From Fibrobacterota bacterium (GTDB lineage Bacteria; Fibrobacterota; Chitinivibrionia; Chitinivibrionales; FEN-1185), in assembly GCA_003165595.1 (NCBI GenBank), contig PLWQ01000013.1:164024-228023 (forward strand): a stretch of DNA of 64,000 nucleotides, given 5' to 3'. The notes beneath the pieces are model-generated. The model was not told the origin of the DNA and ran no database searches. It saw nothing but the letters and a program-made list of their open reading frames with translations. Of this stretch, positions 8,820-17,411 are shown piece by piece (position 1 is the first letter of the stretch; every line of letters starts with the position of its first letter). A program made the position numbers and the translations under genes.

Positions 8820-9634
8820 CGGGCTTTGCGCGCGTACACGCGTATTCCTTCCCCAACATTTTTGTTGAACAGCCGGTAGACAATAATTGTCGCACTATCA
8901 ATGAGTTTTTTCCAAATTGAGATCTGGGCGATGTCCGGGCCAATGGACACGATTTCGAATCCCGATTTGTTAAGGATGGCGGAAAGGGTTGACTGGGAGA
9001 AATGGGAGAGGTGCAATTCTTTGTGCGTGGGCGAAAACAAACGGTACGGCCTTCTGCGGACCAACGGATAGAGGATCCGCATGATGGTGTTGTTTACGTT
9101 TGGCACTCCAACCACAAGCAAACCGTCCGGCCGGAGCAATTGGCGCGCCTTTTCCAGACAAGCCAAGGGATTCGGCATGTGCTCCAGCGTGTGCCACAGG
9201 GTGATAACGTCAAATGAATCCAACCCCGATGGAAAATCCTCAAGCGGTCCGTGAAAGATGTTGAGCGACAGCTTCTCCTTTGCAAAATGGCAGATATATT
9301 CGGAAACTTCGGTGCCGTGAACATCGAACCCTGCGCTGCGCGCGAGATCCAAAAACGTGCCGAGCCCGCATCCTACGTCGAGCAGCCGGCCTTGCTTCTT
9401 GTACCGCATCAGGTCTTTGAGTCGCTTTTTCCACATGGACAAACGAGGCCTCTCCTGCGTGTCGCGCCATTCCTTGTAGTAATCTTCGGCGTAATGGTCT
9501 TCGAGGGCTTGAGGTAACGGCGTCACATGAACAAAGCCGCATCGTGAACACCGCACAACCGTGTAGGGCGGCTCGCATCGCTCCACGACCGTTGACTCGT
9601 CGGAACCACATATGATGCAGACAGGATTACTCAT
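8816..9634 (-). CDS. SAM-dependent methyltransferase with N-terminal zinc-finger-like motif
   Basis: The 272-residue protein opens with paired cysteines, CIICGSDES and CSRCGFVHV, a probable zinc knuckle found in several sugar methyltransferases. The Rossmann motif I is LLDVGCGLGTFLDLA, and motif IV is DVITLWHTLEHMPNP, typical of Methyltransf_23/11 proteins. A second protein of the same architecture is encoded at 18290-19240. Both its start and its end overlap neighbouring genes by four bases, so it is tightly coupled to the GT4 gene before it and the GT9 gene after it. It is likely to methylate a nucleotide sugar or glycan; the acceptor is unknown. Confidence 0.85.
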   Translation of the reverse strand: MSNPVCIICGSDESTVVERCEPPYTVVRCSRCGFVHVTPLPQALEDHYAEDYYKEWRDTQERPRLSMWKKRLKDLMRYKKQGRLLDVGCGLGTFLDLARSAGFDVHGTEVSEYICHFAKEKLSLNIFHGPLEDFPSGLDSFDVITLWHTLEHMPNPLACLEKARQLLRPDGLLVVGVPNVNNTIMRILYPLVRRRPYRLFSPTHKELHLSHFSQSTLSAILNKSGFEIVSIGPDIAQISIWKKLIDSATIIVYRLFNKNVGEGIRVYARKAR

Positions 9635-10743
9635 GGGAGCTCTTTGTAGAGGGCTTCAATTGAAGCCACATTGTCCTTGATGTCAAATTTCTCCTGCGCG
9701 AGTCTTCTGCCTTTGCTGCCCAATTGTTTTCTCAGAAGTTCATTTGATGCGAGCGTGCACATTGCATTGGAAAGGGACGTAACGTCGCAAGGGGGAATCA
9801 GTTTCCCGTTCACACCATCGATCACCGCTTCCCGATTGCCGCCGATGTCCGTGGCTATCACCGGTTTGCCGGAAGCCATCGCTTCGATGATAACTCGCGA
9901 CAGCCCTTCGACGTATGAAGTGGCGAGCACGAAAACATCGAAGCTGGCCATAACGCGGGGAATGTCGCTGCGGAACCCGGTAAAGATAGTGCTCGCCTCC
10001 AGCCCGTGATCGGCGGCGAGCTTTTTCAAATACGACGCGTACTGGGACGTGCCGGTTCCGACAATCATGAAGATTAGTCTGTTTTTGAAACGTGCCGCGG
10101 TTTCGGCGGCCGCATGAATAAAGATATCCTGCCCCTTTCTCGGCAGCAATTGTCCCATTGTGCCAAAGATGATTTTGTCAGAGATATTGAATTCGTTTTT
10201 CACAGATTCGCCGGACACTTGCGGCGAAAATACGGTGATGTCCACGGCATTATGGATAATGCGAATCTTGGAATTTGATAAGTACGATTTTCCAAAACGT
10301 GAGGCTGCCGAGTGTGAGACTGCAATAATTCTCGACGACAGCGCATACAGCAGTTCTTCATATAGTCGGTTGCCGCGGTCGCCAACGCGAATATGCCAGA
10401 TGAGCGGGGTGCGGGTGATGCGCGCAGCGATGCCCAAATAGAAAACCTGGCGCGCGCTGTCCGCGTGGACAATGGATATGTGGTATCTTCGAATGATTGA
10501 AACGAGTTTCGCAATGGATGAAAAATTAGACGCGGCGAGTTTGGGCGTGGCGACCACTTCAGTTACTATTCCAAGGGATTTTGCCGCGTCGGCAAAATCG
10601 CCCTTGTCCGGACATACAAGAACGGGATTGAACGTGGCACGGTCAATCTTTGTGAGCAATAACAGGAGACTTTGCTGGCCTCCTCCCACCGAACGGCCGG
10701 AAATTGAACTGTACAAAATGTTAATCATTGGCTCTTGTGGCAC
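9631..10743 (-). CDS. GT4 family glycosyltransferase
   Basis: This 370-residue GT-B enzyme begins with a Gly-rich acceptor-side loop, SGRSVGGGQQSLL. It carries the C-terminal donor-binding signature EGLSRVIIEAMASGKPVIA with the EX7E pair, followed by TDIGGNREAVIDG. GT4 enzymes are retaining glycosyltransferases that use nucleotide sugars at the cytoplasmic membrane. Six bases separate it from the preceding GT4 gene, and its stop overlaps the next methyltransferase start by four. The ATG at 10743 gives MPQEPMIN; an ATG five codons later would also serve. Donor and acceptor cannot be read from sequence. Confidence 0.9.
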   Translation of the reverse strand: MPQEPMINILYSSISGRSVGGGQQSLLLLLTKIDRATFNPVLVCPDKGDFADAAKSLGIVTEVVATPKLAASNFSSIAKLVSIIRRYHISIVHADSARQVFYLGIAARITRTPLIWHIRVGDRGNRLYEELLYALSSRIIAVSHSAASRFGKSYLSNSKIRIIHNAVDITVFSPQVSGESVKNEFNISDKIIFGTMGQLLPRKGQDIFIHAAAETAARFKNRLIFMIVGTGTSQYASYLKKLAADHGLEASTIFTGFRSDIPRVMASFDVFVLATSYVEGLSRVIIEAMASGKPVIATDIGGNREAVIDGVNGKLIPPCDVTSLSNAMCTLASNELLRKQLGSKGRRLAQEKFDIKDNVASIEALYKELP

Positions 10744-10749
10744 CTCTAC

Positions 10750-11862
10750 TCAACAACGCAAAAAAGAATGATACAATAATTCTATCTTTCGAAGCATTAA
10801 TTTTTCTGTGAACTTTTCTTGATATCGTGTACGGCCATTTTCCCCCAGTTCTGCGCATTTCCGGCGATTTCCTAGAAGCGACAGTATCGCTCCCGCCAGT
10901 GCCTCGTGGTTTGCAGGCGGAACTAGAAGTCCAGTCACATTGTCCTCTATCACTTCCGGGATGCCGCCAAGGATTGTGCCGATCGCAGGTTTGCCCGCAG
11001 CCATGGCCTCAATAATTGAAATGCCGAGGCCTTCACGCCCGCTGGATGGAAGCACAAATATGTCCATTAAGTTCAACATGACGGGGATATCCTGTCTTCT
11101 GCCGGCAAAAATAATGGATGAGGAAATGCGCAGGTTACCAGCCATGGCTTGCAGGGCTGGACGCATGGGACCATCGCCGACCAATAAGAACTTTACGGAA
11201 GGATAATGGTCTAAGACAATGCGGGCGGCCTGTATCAGATAGGCATGCCCCTTGTGTTCGAATAGATTCGCCACACTGCCAACGACAGGTTCCTTGGTCA
11301 GAATATTGAATTGTTGTTTTAGAGTTTCAGCACCGGTCTCAACCGTCCTGATTTCTGGAATGCCGTTGTAAATCACTTCGCATTTCCACGCGGGAATCTT
11401 TTCGCGATCTTGCACGTGATCGGCTACAGCGCGAGAGCAACAAACAACCCGTTTTGTGTATGTTCCAAGCAATCGTTCGACAGCAAAATGTCTCTTGCGA
11501 TACCCATAATAGGTGCTGTGGACATGGTGAATAATGACTTCTGTTTGCGCAAGCAGCCCGGCGATTCTGCCCACAACGCCGGCAAAGTATCCGTGTGTAT
11601 GGATGATGCCGACTTTTTCAATTCTCAGCCTGAGGATAAGCTTGAGAAGTCTGGATAAATCGAAATAGCTCGTGATGCCAAGAATTTCCACACGAACGCC
11701 CTGCCGGACGAGGTAGTCCGCGATGAGGCCTCCTCGCGATACGCAAAAAACAGAAACATCGAAGTGTGTTTTATCAAGGTGAAGAGCAAGAGACGCGATT
11801 ACCTGTTCCATGCCTCCCAATTTCAGATCTTCGACAAGATGAAGAACCATTACTCTTGGCAT
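10750..11862 (-). CDS. GT4 family glycosyltransferase
   Basis: The protein has about 370 residues with GT-B layout. The N-terminus, VMVLHLVEDLKLGGMEQVI, holds the Gly-rich loop. The C-terminal half has GREGLGISIIEAMAAGKPAI with the EX7E pair, then TILGGIPEVIEDNVTGLLVPP. The start at 11862 is preferred: AGGGG lies at a suitable distance upstream, and the longer form adds ten residues without support. A 97-base gap separates it from the preceding methyltransferase gene; no promoter stands out there. It is diverged from the adjacent GT4 enzyme, so the pair probably forms two different linkages. Confidence 0.9.
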   Translation of the reverse strand: MPRVMVLHLVEDLKLGGMEQVIASLALHLDKTHFDVSVFCVSRGGLIADYLVRQGVRVEILGITSYFDLSRLLKLILRLRIEKVGIIHTHGYFAGVVGRIAGLLAQTEVIIHHVHSTYYGYRKRHFAVERLLGTYTKRVVCCSRAVADHVQDREKIPAWKCEVIYNGIPEIRTVETGAETLKQQFNILTKEPVVGSVANLFEHKGHAYLIQAARIVLDHYPSVKFLLVGDGPMRPALQAMAGNLRISSSIIFAGRRQDIPVMLNLMDIFVLPSSGREGLGISIIEAMAAGKPAIGTILGGIPEVIEDNVTGLLVPPANHEALAGAILSLLGNRRKCAELGENGRTRYQEKFTEKLMLRKIELLYHSFLRC

Positions 11863-11959
11863 GTCGGAACCCCTGCTATTTCCTATGGCCACGGTTCTTT
11901 ACCCCTGCGAACATCGTGGCCAATGGCTCACAATGGAAAAACTTCCGCAGGCGTCGGCG

Positions 11960-12838
11960 TCAGTTGCCCAAATACCCCAAAAGAGTGATCCCGGAACTCA
12001 AGTAATCCTTGGGAGTCTTTACAATTGTTTTCCGATACGGTAGCGAAGCTTTCGCAAGAACGCCGGAGACAACGCTTTGTGTTGATGGAACAGTGATATC
12101 CTTTTCTTCTTTTTTGTGGACAATTGGCCGGTGCACCCTTTTTCTTATCGCGTTTTGGACCTTTGCAGGGAACACCGCAAGCATCGCAGAACAAAACCCT
12201 AATGCATAATCACCAAAGTCTTTCAAAAGCGGTTGATTGCCGAATATCTCGGAACGGGAAAAACCGGCTTGATACGCACTTTCTCGCAGTTCCAGAAAGC
12301 TGTAGGGTATTTCAATTTCCATATCCCATGTGCCGGTTATTTCCCGAAATCCGGTCACTATCCGATAAAAAGGTCCGAGCGCGTTCGGAACGCTTATGAA
12401 TGCCAACCCTGGAGACTTGAGCAACATTCGATGAAAAAGGATACATTTCTGGCGATCCTTTCCGGAAAAATGTTCGGCAAGTCCGCCGGAAACGACAATA
12501 TCAAATTTCCCTGAAAGATCCTCCGGTACCGAAGACAAAACATCTGCCTTCAGAAATCGCGCACTTCGTCCGTAGAGCGAAAAGGCGGTTCTTGCGGCTT
12601 CCAAAGCGGCTTCGTCTGCATCGATTAGGGTGGTTTGAACACCAAGAAAATTGAACAGGAGAGAAAATGTACCTGTACCGCAGCCTATCTCTGCAATGGA
12701 AAAGTCATCCATCGACTTGCCCAATTGTTGCATATAGCGAACCACCCGACTGAAACCGATAGAGTTGGCAGCGGAAAGTATCCGCGCATCCATCAATTTC
12801 CTATCGATGAGGGTTTCCTTAAAACCGAATTTTTGCAT
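11960..12838 (-). CDS. SAM-dependent methyltransferase
   Basis: This 292-residue protein has a class I Rossmann fold. Motif I is SIAEIGCGTGTFSLLF, the acidic strand is TTLIDADEAALEAAR, and the post-catalytic region includes FDIVVSGGLAEHF. About eighty C-terminal residues are not typical of the core and include a basic, Lys-rich stretch (RKRVHRPIVHKKEEKD). It lies in the glycosyltransferase operon, 74 bases after the preceding methyltransferase gene. The substrate is unknown; a sugar or lipid-linked glycan is the contextual guess. This stretch of the operon (12-17 kb) looks AT-richer than the flanking housekeeping genes, common in polysaccharide loci. Confidence 0.82.
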   Translation of the reverse strand: MQKFGFKETLIDRKLMDARILSAANSIGFSRVVRYMQQLGKSMDDFSIAEIGCGTGTFSLLFNFLGVQTTLIDADEAALEAARTAFSLYGRSARFLKADVLSSVPEDLSGKFDIVVSGGLAEHFSGKDRQKCILFHRMLLKSPGLAFISVPNALGPFYRIVTGFREITGTWDMEIEIPYSFLELRESAYQAGFSRSEIFGNQPLLKDFGDYALGFCSAMLAVFPAKVQNAIRKRVHRPIVHKKEEKDITVPSTQSVVSGVLAKASLPYRKTIVKTPKDYLSSGITLLGYLGN

Positions 12839-12912
12839 TATTTAGGATTTCTGAAAGTTTCGTTGTGGATTGCCCCCGGTTTACTTCAAGAGGCAATCAG
12901 GCTCATGTCAAT

Positions 12913-13620
12913 TTACTTCTTGGCTATCCCAACAAGAAGAGGGCTTAGTATTTCCGGCGCATTGTATCCTTGCAATTGAAACAGTTTCTTCATAATAAAG
13001 GTTATGCTATGCACCAAAATTGATTCCGGGAAAGGCCGCTTGCCTGCAAGCCCCGTTACCTCTGCGGAAACAAAGCCTGAAATGCGCATGACCTGCCGAA
13101 AACTTATATCTGTAAAGCCGAATTCATGGGTAAAATCCCGATAGCGTGAATAAATGGAAAACGGATTCCCCATGTTTGGGGTCTTTGACAAGAAACAGCC
13201 TCCTGGTTTGAGGGCATCATAAATAAGTCTGAAAAGCCTCACTATGTGATCTTTTGAAATATGCTCGATCAAGTCGTTGGCAACAATGCAGTCAAAGCTG
13301 TTTTCCTTACCGGTAAGGTAATCAAAGGCGTCGGCCTTTTCGCATCGGGGTGAAACGTGCTTCCGACAGAAGTCTATCTGCTGAGGCGAAAGATCGACGC
13401 CGAAAGAGTTAGTGAATCCTTTTTTTTTGGCATAATACAAGAAGTGACCACTGCCGCATCCGATATCCAATATCGCCGCATCCTTGTTATCCGGCATCAT
13501 GCTGCCGTACAGGGAGTCGTATAATCGACAAATGTTCTCATAATCCGACATGGAAAATTTGCCGGAGGGATTGAAAATGGAATTGCAATAGTCTGAATAG
13601 AAGTCTTGCTGCGATTTCAC
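12913..13620 (-). CDS. SAM-dependent methyltransferase (UbiG-like)
   Basis: The core shows AILDIGCGSGHFLYYAKKKG as motif I, an acidic strand at SFGVDLSPQQIDF and FDCIVANDLIEHISKDH as the post-motif region. It is a Methyltransf_23/25-like enzyme. I chose the GTG at 13620 because AGAAGGAG lies upstream and it starts just after the stop of the previous gene (13631). An ATG at 13650 would overlap that gene by twenty bases and lacks a ribosome-binding site. The C-terminal forty residues are hydrophobic (ESILVHSITFIMKKLF), hinting at membrane contact. It is part of a run of three adjacent methyltransferase genes. Confidence 0.82.
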   Translation of the reverse strand: MKSQQDFYSDYCNSIFNPSGKFSMSDYENICRLYDSLYGSMMPDNKDAAILDIGCGSGHFLYYAKKKGFTNSFGVDLSPQQIDFCRKHVSPRCEKADAFDYLTGKENSFDCIVANDLIEHISKDHIVRLFRLIYDALKPGGCFLSKTPNMGNPFSIYSRYRDFTHEFGFTDISFRQVMRISGFVSAEVTGLAGKRPFPESILVHSITFIMKKLFQLQGYNAPEILSPLLVGIAKK

Positions 13621-13630
13621 AGGGAGGTTT

Positions 13631-14332
13631 CTACTCCTTCTGCATGACATAATAAGGTGATAATTCCAGGAGACTAACGAATGGTTCGGTTTGATATCTC
13701 CTGCCAACCGTTTTGAGCGGCATGAACCCTAAGGACTTCATCAACTTCTTCTCAAAATAGGGCATTCCATAGTAAGTAATGAGCTTACCCGTTATTGATT
13801 TTTCTTCGCGATAATGGCTAAAGAGTCGAAAGGAGAGAAGATTCCGAAGAAAGATACCGAACAATACCCTGGAAGTTGGAATACGTAATGCGTTATGCGA
13901 CGAATATATCAAAACGCCGTCATTTTTCAATACTCGATGTATTTCCAAAAGACAATCGAGCCGTTTCCCTGAGGGTACAATGTAATCGATACCATTAAAG
14001 GAAAAGAGAACATAATCGAAGTGTCCGTCCGGGAAATCAAGATTGCAGGCGTTCATGAGCCGAAAGTCAACGTCCGGGTATTTCGTCTTTGCCATTTCGA
14101 TCATTTTTGGCGAAAGATCTATTCCGATGACCTGGTGGTTTTGGAAGAGTCTTGCGGTGGTTCGACCGGTACCGCATCCGATGTCCAGAACGTATCCTCC
14201 GCTTTCATAATATTCATCAATCAACGTCTGCTCGATTGGTGTAAACCCCTCTTTGTTATAAAGAGACCTCACCGCATAATCGTGAGAGAATGTTTCGAGA
14301 TTTATTTGTTCCTGTTTGGTTAATGTTGACAT
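13631..14332 (-). CDS. SAM-dependent methyltransferase (Methyltransf_25 type)
   Basis: The 233-residue protein has the complete class I core: VLDIGCGTGRTTARL (motif I), VIGIDLSPKMIEMAK (acidic strand), and LDFPDGHFDYVLFSFNG, typical of the UbiE/Methyltransf_25 group. Length and motif spacing match the family without extensions. Its 5' end overlaps the preceding CgeB-like gene by 13 bases, so translation is probably coupled. The context suggests methylation of a sugar in the growing polysaccharide. Confidence 0.85.
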   Translation of the reverse strand: MSTLTKQEQINLETFSHDYAVRSLYNKEGFTPIEQTLIDEYYESGGYVLDIGCGTGRTTARLFQNHQVIGIDLSPKMIEMAKTKYPDVDFRLMNACNLDFPDGHFDYVLFSFNGIDYIVPSGKRLDCLLEIHRVLKNDGVLIYSSHNALRIPTSRVLFGIFLRNLLSFRLFSHYREEKSITGKLITYYGMPYFEKKLMKSLGFMPLKTVGRRYQTEPFVSLLELSPYYVMQKE

Positions 14333-15369
14333 GCGGCAGCTTCGGGTGACAGGGTGAACATAATTTTCTCCACCCGGTGACGATAGGTGTGCTTTTGCAG
14401 AACCTCAGATCGGCCTGCGCTGGCAATTGAAGATCGTTCTTCCGGATGGGCAAGATAATGGGAAATCAAGTCGCGCAATTCATGTATGTTTCGATAGTAG
14501 ACAAGGTGTTTCTTATCTTCAAACAGCGCCAAAGCATCGGCCTTTGCATCGACCATTTGAAAGCCTCCGCAACCAAGGATTTCGAACACCTTGGTATTGG
14601 TCATGCGAAATTCATTTTCCTGGATATACGGTTCCATAACGTCGCAACGATGCCCGATGATGTTGAGCACGATTTTGGACGCGGCAAATATCCTTGTCCA
14701 TACATCCGGAGTGACTGGGCCACCGCAAACCCGGCTGCGCAAGGGGGATTTTCCGGGAAGAGAATCCCATCCGGCACCCCAGACACCCAGGTCAAAATCA
14801 CAGAGTTGCTCCAGCAGTTCCACCCGTTCTGAAACGCGCGAACCAACATAGCAGATGTCGTGGCCATATTTTCTTTTGTCTTCTTCGGTCAATTGAACAG
14901 GCGCGTGCATTACGGGGTCGGCGGCAAATGGCAGCCAAGAACCATTATGCCCGCCGCAGGCTGCATATCGTTTCAGCGCGTCGGTGCCGCTGGCAAAAAA
15001 GTGATGATAGGCAGGCCCGGCCTTTTGGAATTCGGGAAATTTTGCTGGGAAATCCGCTATCCACAAGGCGGTCCGGGAATTTGAACAGCTGCGGATCGTT
15101 CGAATGGTGTCAGGAAGAACGGTCCATGCGCCGTTGGCGAGTATCACGTCGGGCATGGTTTTGTGGACGCGAGCAATAAGGCGGTTGTTTATTCTGAGCG
15201 AGTCCAGTTTGTCTAGGAAAGGAAACCGTTGTCGGATTCTGCCAGGAATGAGCCATTTTCGGTAATCGAATACTTCTAGCTCATACCCGAGACTAGTGAT
15301 GGCATTCTCTATATACTCGGGCAAACTGATGAAATGCGGATTGTGATATCCGAGAAACAGGAATTTCAT
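14320..15369 (-). CDS. CgeB-like glycosyltransferase
   Basis: A GT-B-type protein of about 349 residues that starts MKFLFLGYHNPHF. The C-terminal third contains MTNTKVFEILGCGGFQMVDAK, followed by LALFEDKKHLVYY, the pattern of the Glyco_trans_1_2/CgeB group (PF13524), in which the protein chain recedes after a strongly conserved E-x-x-x-C/A-G-G block. These enzymes act on surface glycans such as spore-coat or lipopolysaccharide sugars. The start at 15369 removes an unsupported 18-residue extension. It is the promoter-proximal gene of the large minus-strand operon. Confidence 0.75.
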   Translation of the reverse strand: MKFLFLGYHNPHFISLPEYIENAITSLGYELEVFDYRKWLIPGRIRQRFPFLDKLDSLRINNRLIARVHKTMPDVILANGAWTVLPDTIRTIRSCSNSRTALWIADFPAKFPEFQKAGPAYHHFFASGTDALKRYAACGGHNGSWLPFAADPVMHAPVQLTEEDKRKYGHDICYVGSRVSERVELLEQLCDFDLGVWGAGWDSLPGKSPLRSRVCGGPVTPDVWTRIFAASKIVLNIIGHRCDVMEPYIQENEFRMTNTKVFEILGCGGFQMVDAKADALALFEDKKHLVYYRNIHELRDLISHYLAHPEERSSIASAGRSEVLQKHTYRHRVEKIMFTLSPEAAACQH

Positions 15370-15435
15370 GCAAACGCACAATACGGGTTGATGTTCATTA
15401 ACCTTTATTGGAAAATTATGCAAAGGCTTGAATAT

Positions 15436-15464
15436 ATCATAGAACTGTTTTCGGCTTAATTCAA
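15436..15464 (-). promoter_or_regulatory. sigma70-type promoter of the long glycosyltransferase operon
   Basis: The minus strand reads TTGAAT (15464-15459), a 17-base spacer and TATGAT (15441-15436). The -10 box matches five of six consensus positions. Transcription would start near 15429, about 60 bases before the CgeB-like gene. It lies in the divergent gap facing the flippase gene, where I saw no equally good promoter in the other direction. Confidence 0.55.
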
Positions 15465-15599
15465 GATAAAACTCCGGTGGGGAACAGCCGCTTCATTTCT
15501 TGACGTTTTGAAGCGCGCGGTGCGACTCCGGAAGCAATGACTGGCGTTGTCGTGGTCGTGGCGAAAGAGATTCGGAAAACAAAGCAAAAGTTGTTCTCT

Positions 15600-17180
15600 A
15601 TGGAAGAAACACGGCTCTCCCAAAAGATCATTCGAAATACCATATCAGGGCAATTTGCCTATGTCTGCAGTATGATTGTCGGCTTGGTGGTAACGCCCTA
15701 TATCGTTCTTAAAATAGGGATTGAACAATATGGACTTTTTGTCCTTGTTGAAGTTGTGGTAAGTTTTCTGAGTTTGTTTGACATATCGGGAATTAATACG
15801 TCGTTTGTAAAGTATATCGCCGAATATAACGCAAAAAGGGACAGCAATCGTCTTAATCAGATCGTGAGCCTTGGTTTTGTCTATTACACGGTCTTCTGGT
15901 TGATAATCTGCATTTTGGCATATTGTCTGAAGGTGCCGATACTCTCATTCTTCAAAATTTCTCCAAACCTAATGCATCAGGCATCGTTTGTCTTTGACGG
16001 TATGCTTATTATCGCTGTTTTGCAGGGCAGTCTTTCTATCTTCCGATCGATTTTAATCGGCTTGCAGAGAATGGATGTAACGAACGGAATTAGTGTAATA
16101 AGTTCCATTCTATACGGGCTTACAACATTTATTGTTCTTGCGCTGAATTACGGGTTGGTTGGAATTGTCATCAATTCCATAGTGCTGGCATTTTTGCGAA
16201 TGGCCGCTCAGACCATTATTGCCTGCAAAACAACGGAGTGGTTGCGGTTCAAGGTGCGGAACCTTAATAGAGAAATGTTTATGATGACATTAGGGTATGG
16301 CGTACGCCTTCAAGTTGCGAATTTTGCCGAACTTGCCACCATGCAGGCAAGCAAGTTCATTCTTGGCCATTTTCTTTCACTAAAATTTGTTGGCTATTAT
16401 GAGCTCGGCTCAAAAATCGCCAGTGTAGCAAGGTCCTTTGCCGTTCAATTGCTGCCGTCGCTGTTCCCGGCCGCATCGGAACTCGATGCATTGCATGACA
16501 AACAGGGAATCAGGATGCTCTATTATCGCGGAGGGAAATACATGGGGTTGGTCGCCTTTCCCGCTTTCCTGTTTGTGTTTTCACAAGCGTATACGATGAT
16601 AAGTCTTTGGATGGGCAACAAGGGTTACGATTATTCGATACTTACGGTGCAGTTCCTTTGTGTTGGCTACCTTGCCAGTGTCATCACCGGTATTGCGTGT
16701 GGCATTGCCCGCGGAATGGGTAAGCCTGAACTCGAAATGCGCTCATCGCTCATCGTCGCGGCATTAACCGTGTCATTGAGCACCCTGCTGGTCATTAAAA
16801 TAGGATTTCTGGGCGCGCTCATCGGGACTTCGGTTTCTATCATTTGCGGATCGATCTATCTGATTGTTGTTTTCCATCGTTTGACAAAATTGCCGTTTTT
16901 CTGTTTTGACATAGTGAAAGCATACGGAATGCCGCTCCTGGCTTCGATTCTCGGAAGTGTAGCCTTGTTTCTTGTCGGTGATATGATGCCTGTGTCGCAA
17001 GGCAATTTGTCGCTCCGATATTGGGCATTCTTTTGTCTCGCCGTTCGGGGCGTGATCTTTCTGACTGTGTACGTGAGCACGCTGCTGGCATTGCGGTGCT
17101 TTGATCAGTACGATCGCACGTTTTTTGGACAAATAGGGCAAGTCTTTCTATCCATGACATTCAAAAGACCCCTAAAATAG
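15600..17180 (+). CDS. Wzx-type oligosaccharide flippase
   Basis: This protein of about 526 residues has 12 to 14 hydrophobic segments and the N-terminus of polysaccharide flippases: a short amphipathic stretch, then ISGQFAYVCSMIVGLVVTPYIV, LGIEQYGLFVL-like residues and FDISGINTSFVKYIAEY. These MOP-superfamily transporters move undecaprenyl-linked repeat units across the inner membrane. The start at 15600 (MEETRLSQK) is preferred; an upstream frame extension of 21 residues is possible and neither has a strong ribosome-binding site. It is divergent from the glycosyltransferase operon and would export its product. No Wzy-like polymerase was recognised in the window. Confidence 0.88.
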   Translation: MEETRLSQKIIRNTISGQFAYVCSMIVGLVVTPYIVLKIGIEQYGLFVLVEVVVSFLSLFDISGINTSFVKYIAEYNAKRDSNRLNQIVSLGFVYYTVFWLIICILAYCLKVPILSFFKISPNLMHQASFVFDGMLIIAVLQGSLSIFRSILIGLQRMDVTNGISVISSILYGLTTFIVLALNYGLVGIVINSIVLAFLRMAAQTIIACKTTEWLRFKVRNLNREMFMMTLGYGVRLQVANFAELATMQASKFILGHFLSLKFVGYYELGSKIASVARSFAVQLLPSLFPAASELDALHDKQGIRMLYYRGGKYMGLVAFPAFLFVFSQAYTMISLWMGNKGYDYSILTVQFLCVGYLASVITGIACGIARGMGKPELEMRSSLIVAALTVSLSTLLVIKIGFLGALIGTSVSIICGSIYLIVVFHRLTKLPFFCFDIVKAYGMPLLASILGSVALFLVGDMMPVSQGNLSLRYWAFFCLAVRGVIFLTVYVSTLLALRCFDQYDRTFFGQIGQVFLSMTFKRPLK

Positions 17181-17192
17181 GGTGTTAAGAAA

Positions 17193-17411
17193 ATGGCGGC
17201 AAAGATGACGTTGATATTCGGAATTGAATCGGGCGTTCAACGAGTGTTGGATCAGGCAATTCATAAGAAGCTTGCATTGCCCGTGGTTGAATCGGCCCTG
17301 GCAAAATCGAGAAAAATAGGGGTTGACAGGCAAGATCAGTTTCGAAAAGATAAGAAAGATCTCAAAACCAACTGTCGCACAATTGGAGATGCGTGTTTTG
17401 TGAGTGGCTAG
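17193..17411 (+). pseudogene. remnant of a radical SAM protein (B12-binding type)
   Basis: The first fifty residues of this short frame, LIFGIESGVQRVLDQAIHK and a following ALAKSRKIGVD, resemble the GIESGSQRVL...K...A...AKKAGI segment of HemN-like/B12-binding radical SAM enzymes. No CxxxCxxC cluster site is present, and the frame loses the pattern after about residue 48. I read it as a decayed internal fragment between the flippase and the convergent GT2 gene. The resemblance covers only about forty residues, so this is a moderate call. Confidence 0.5.
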
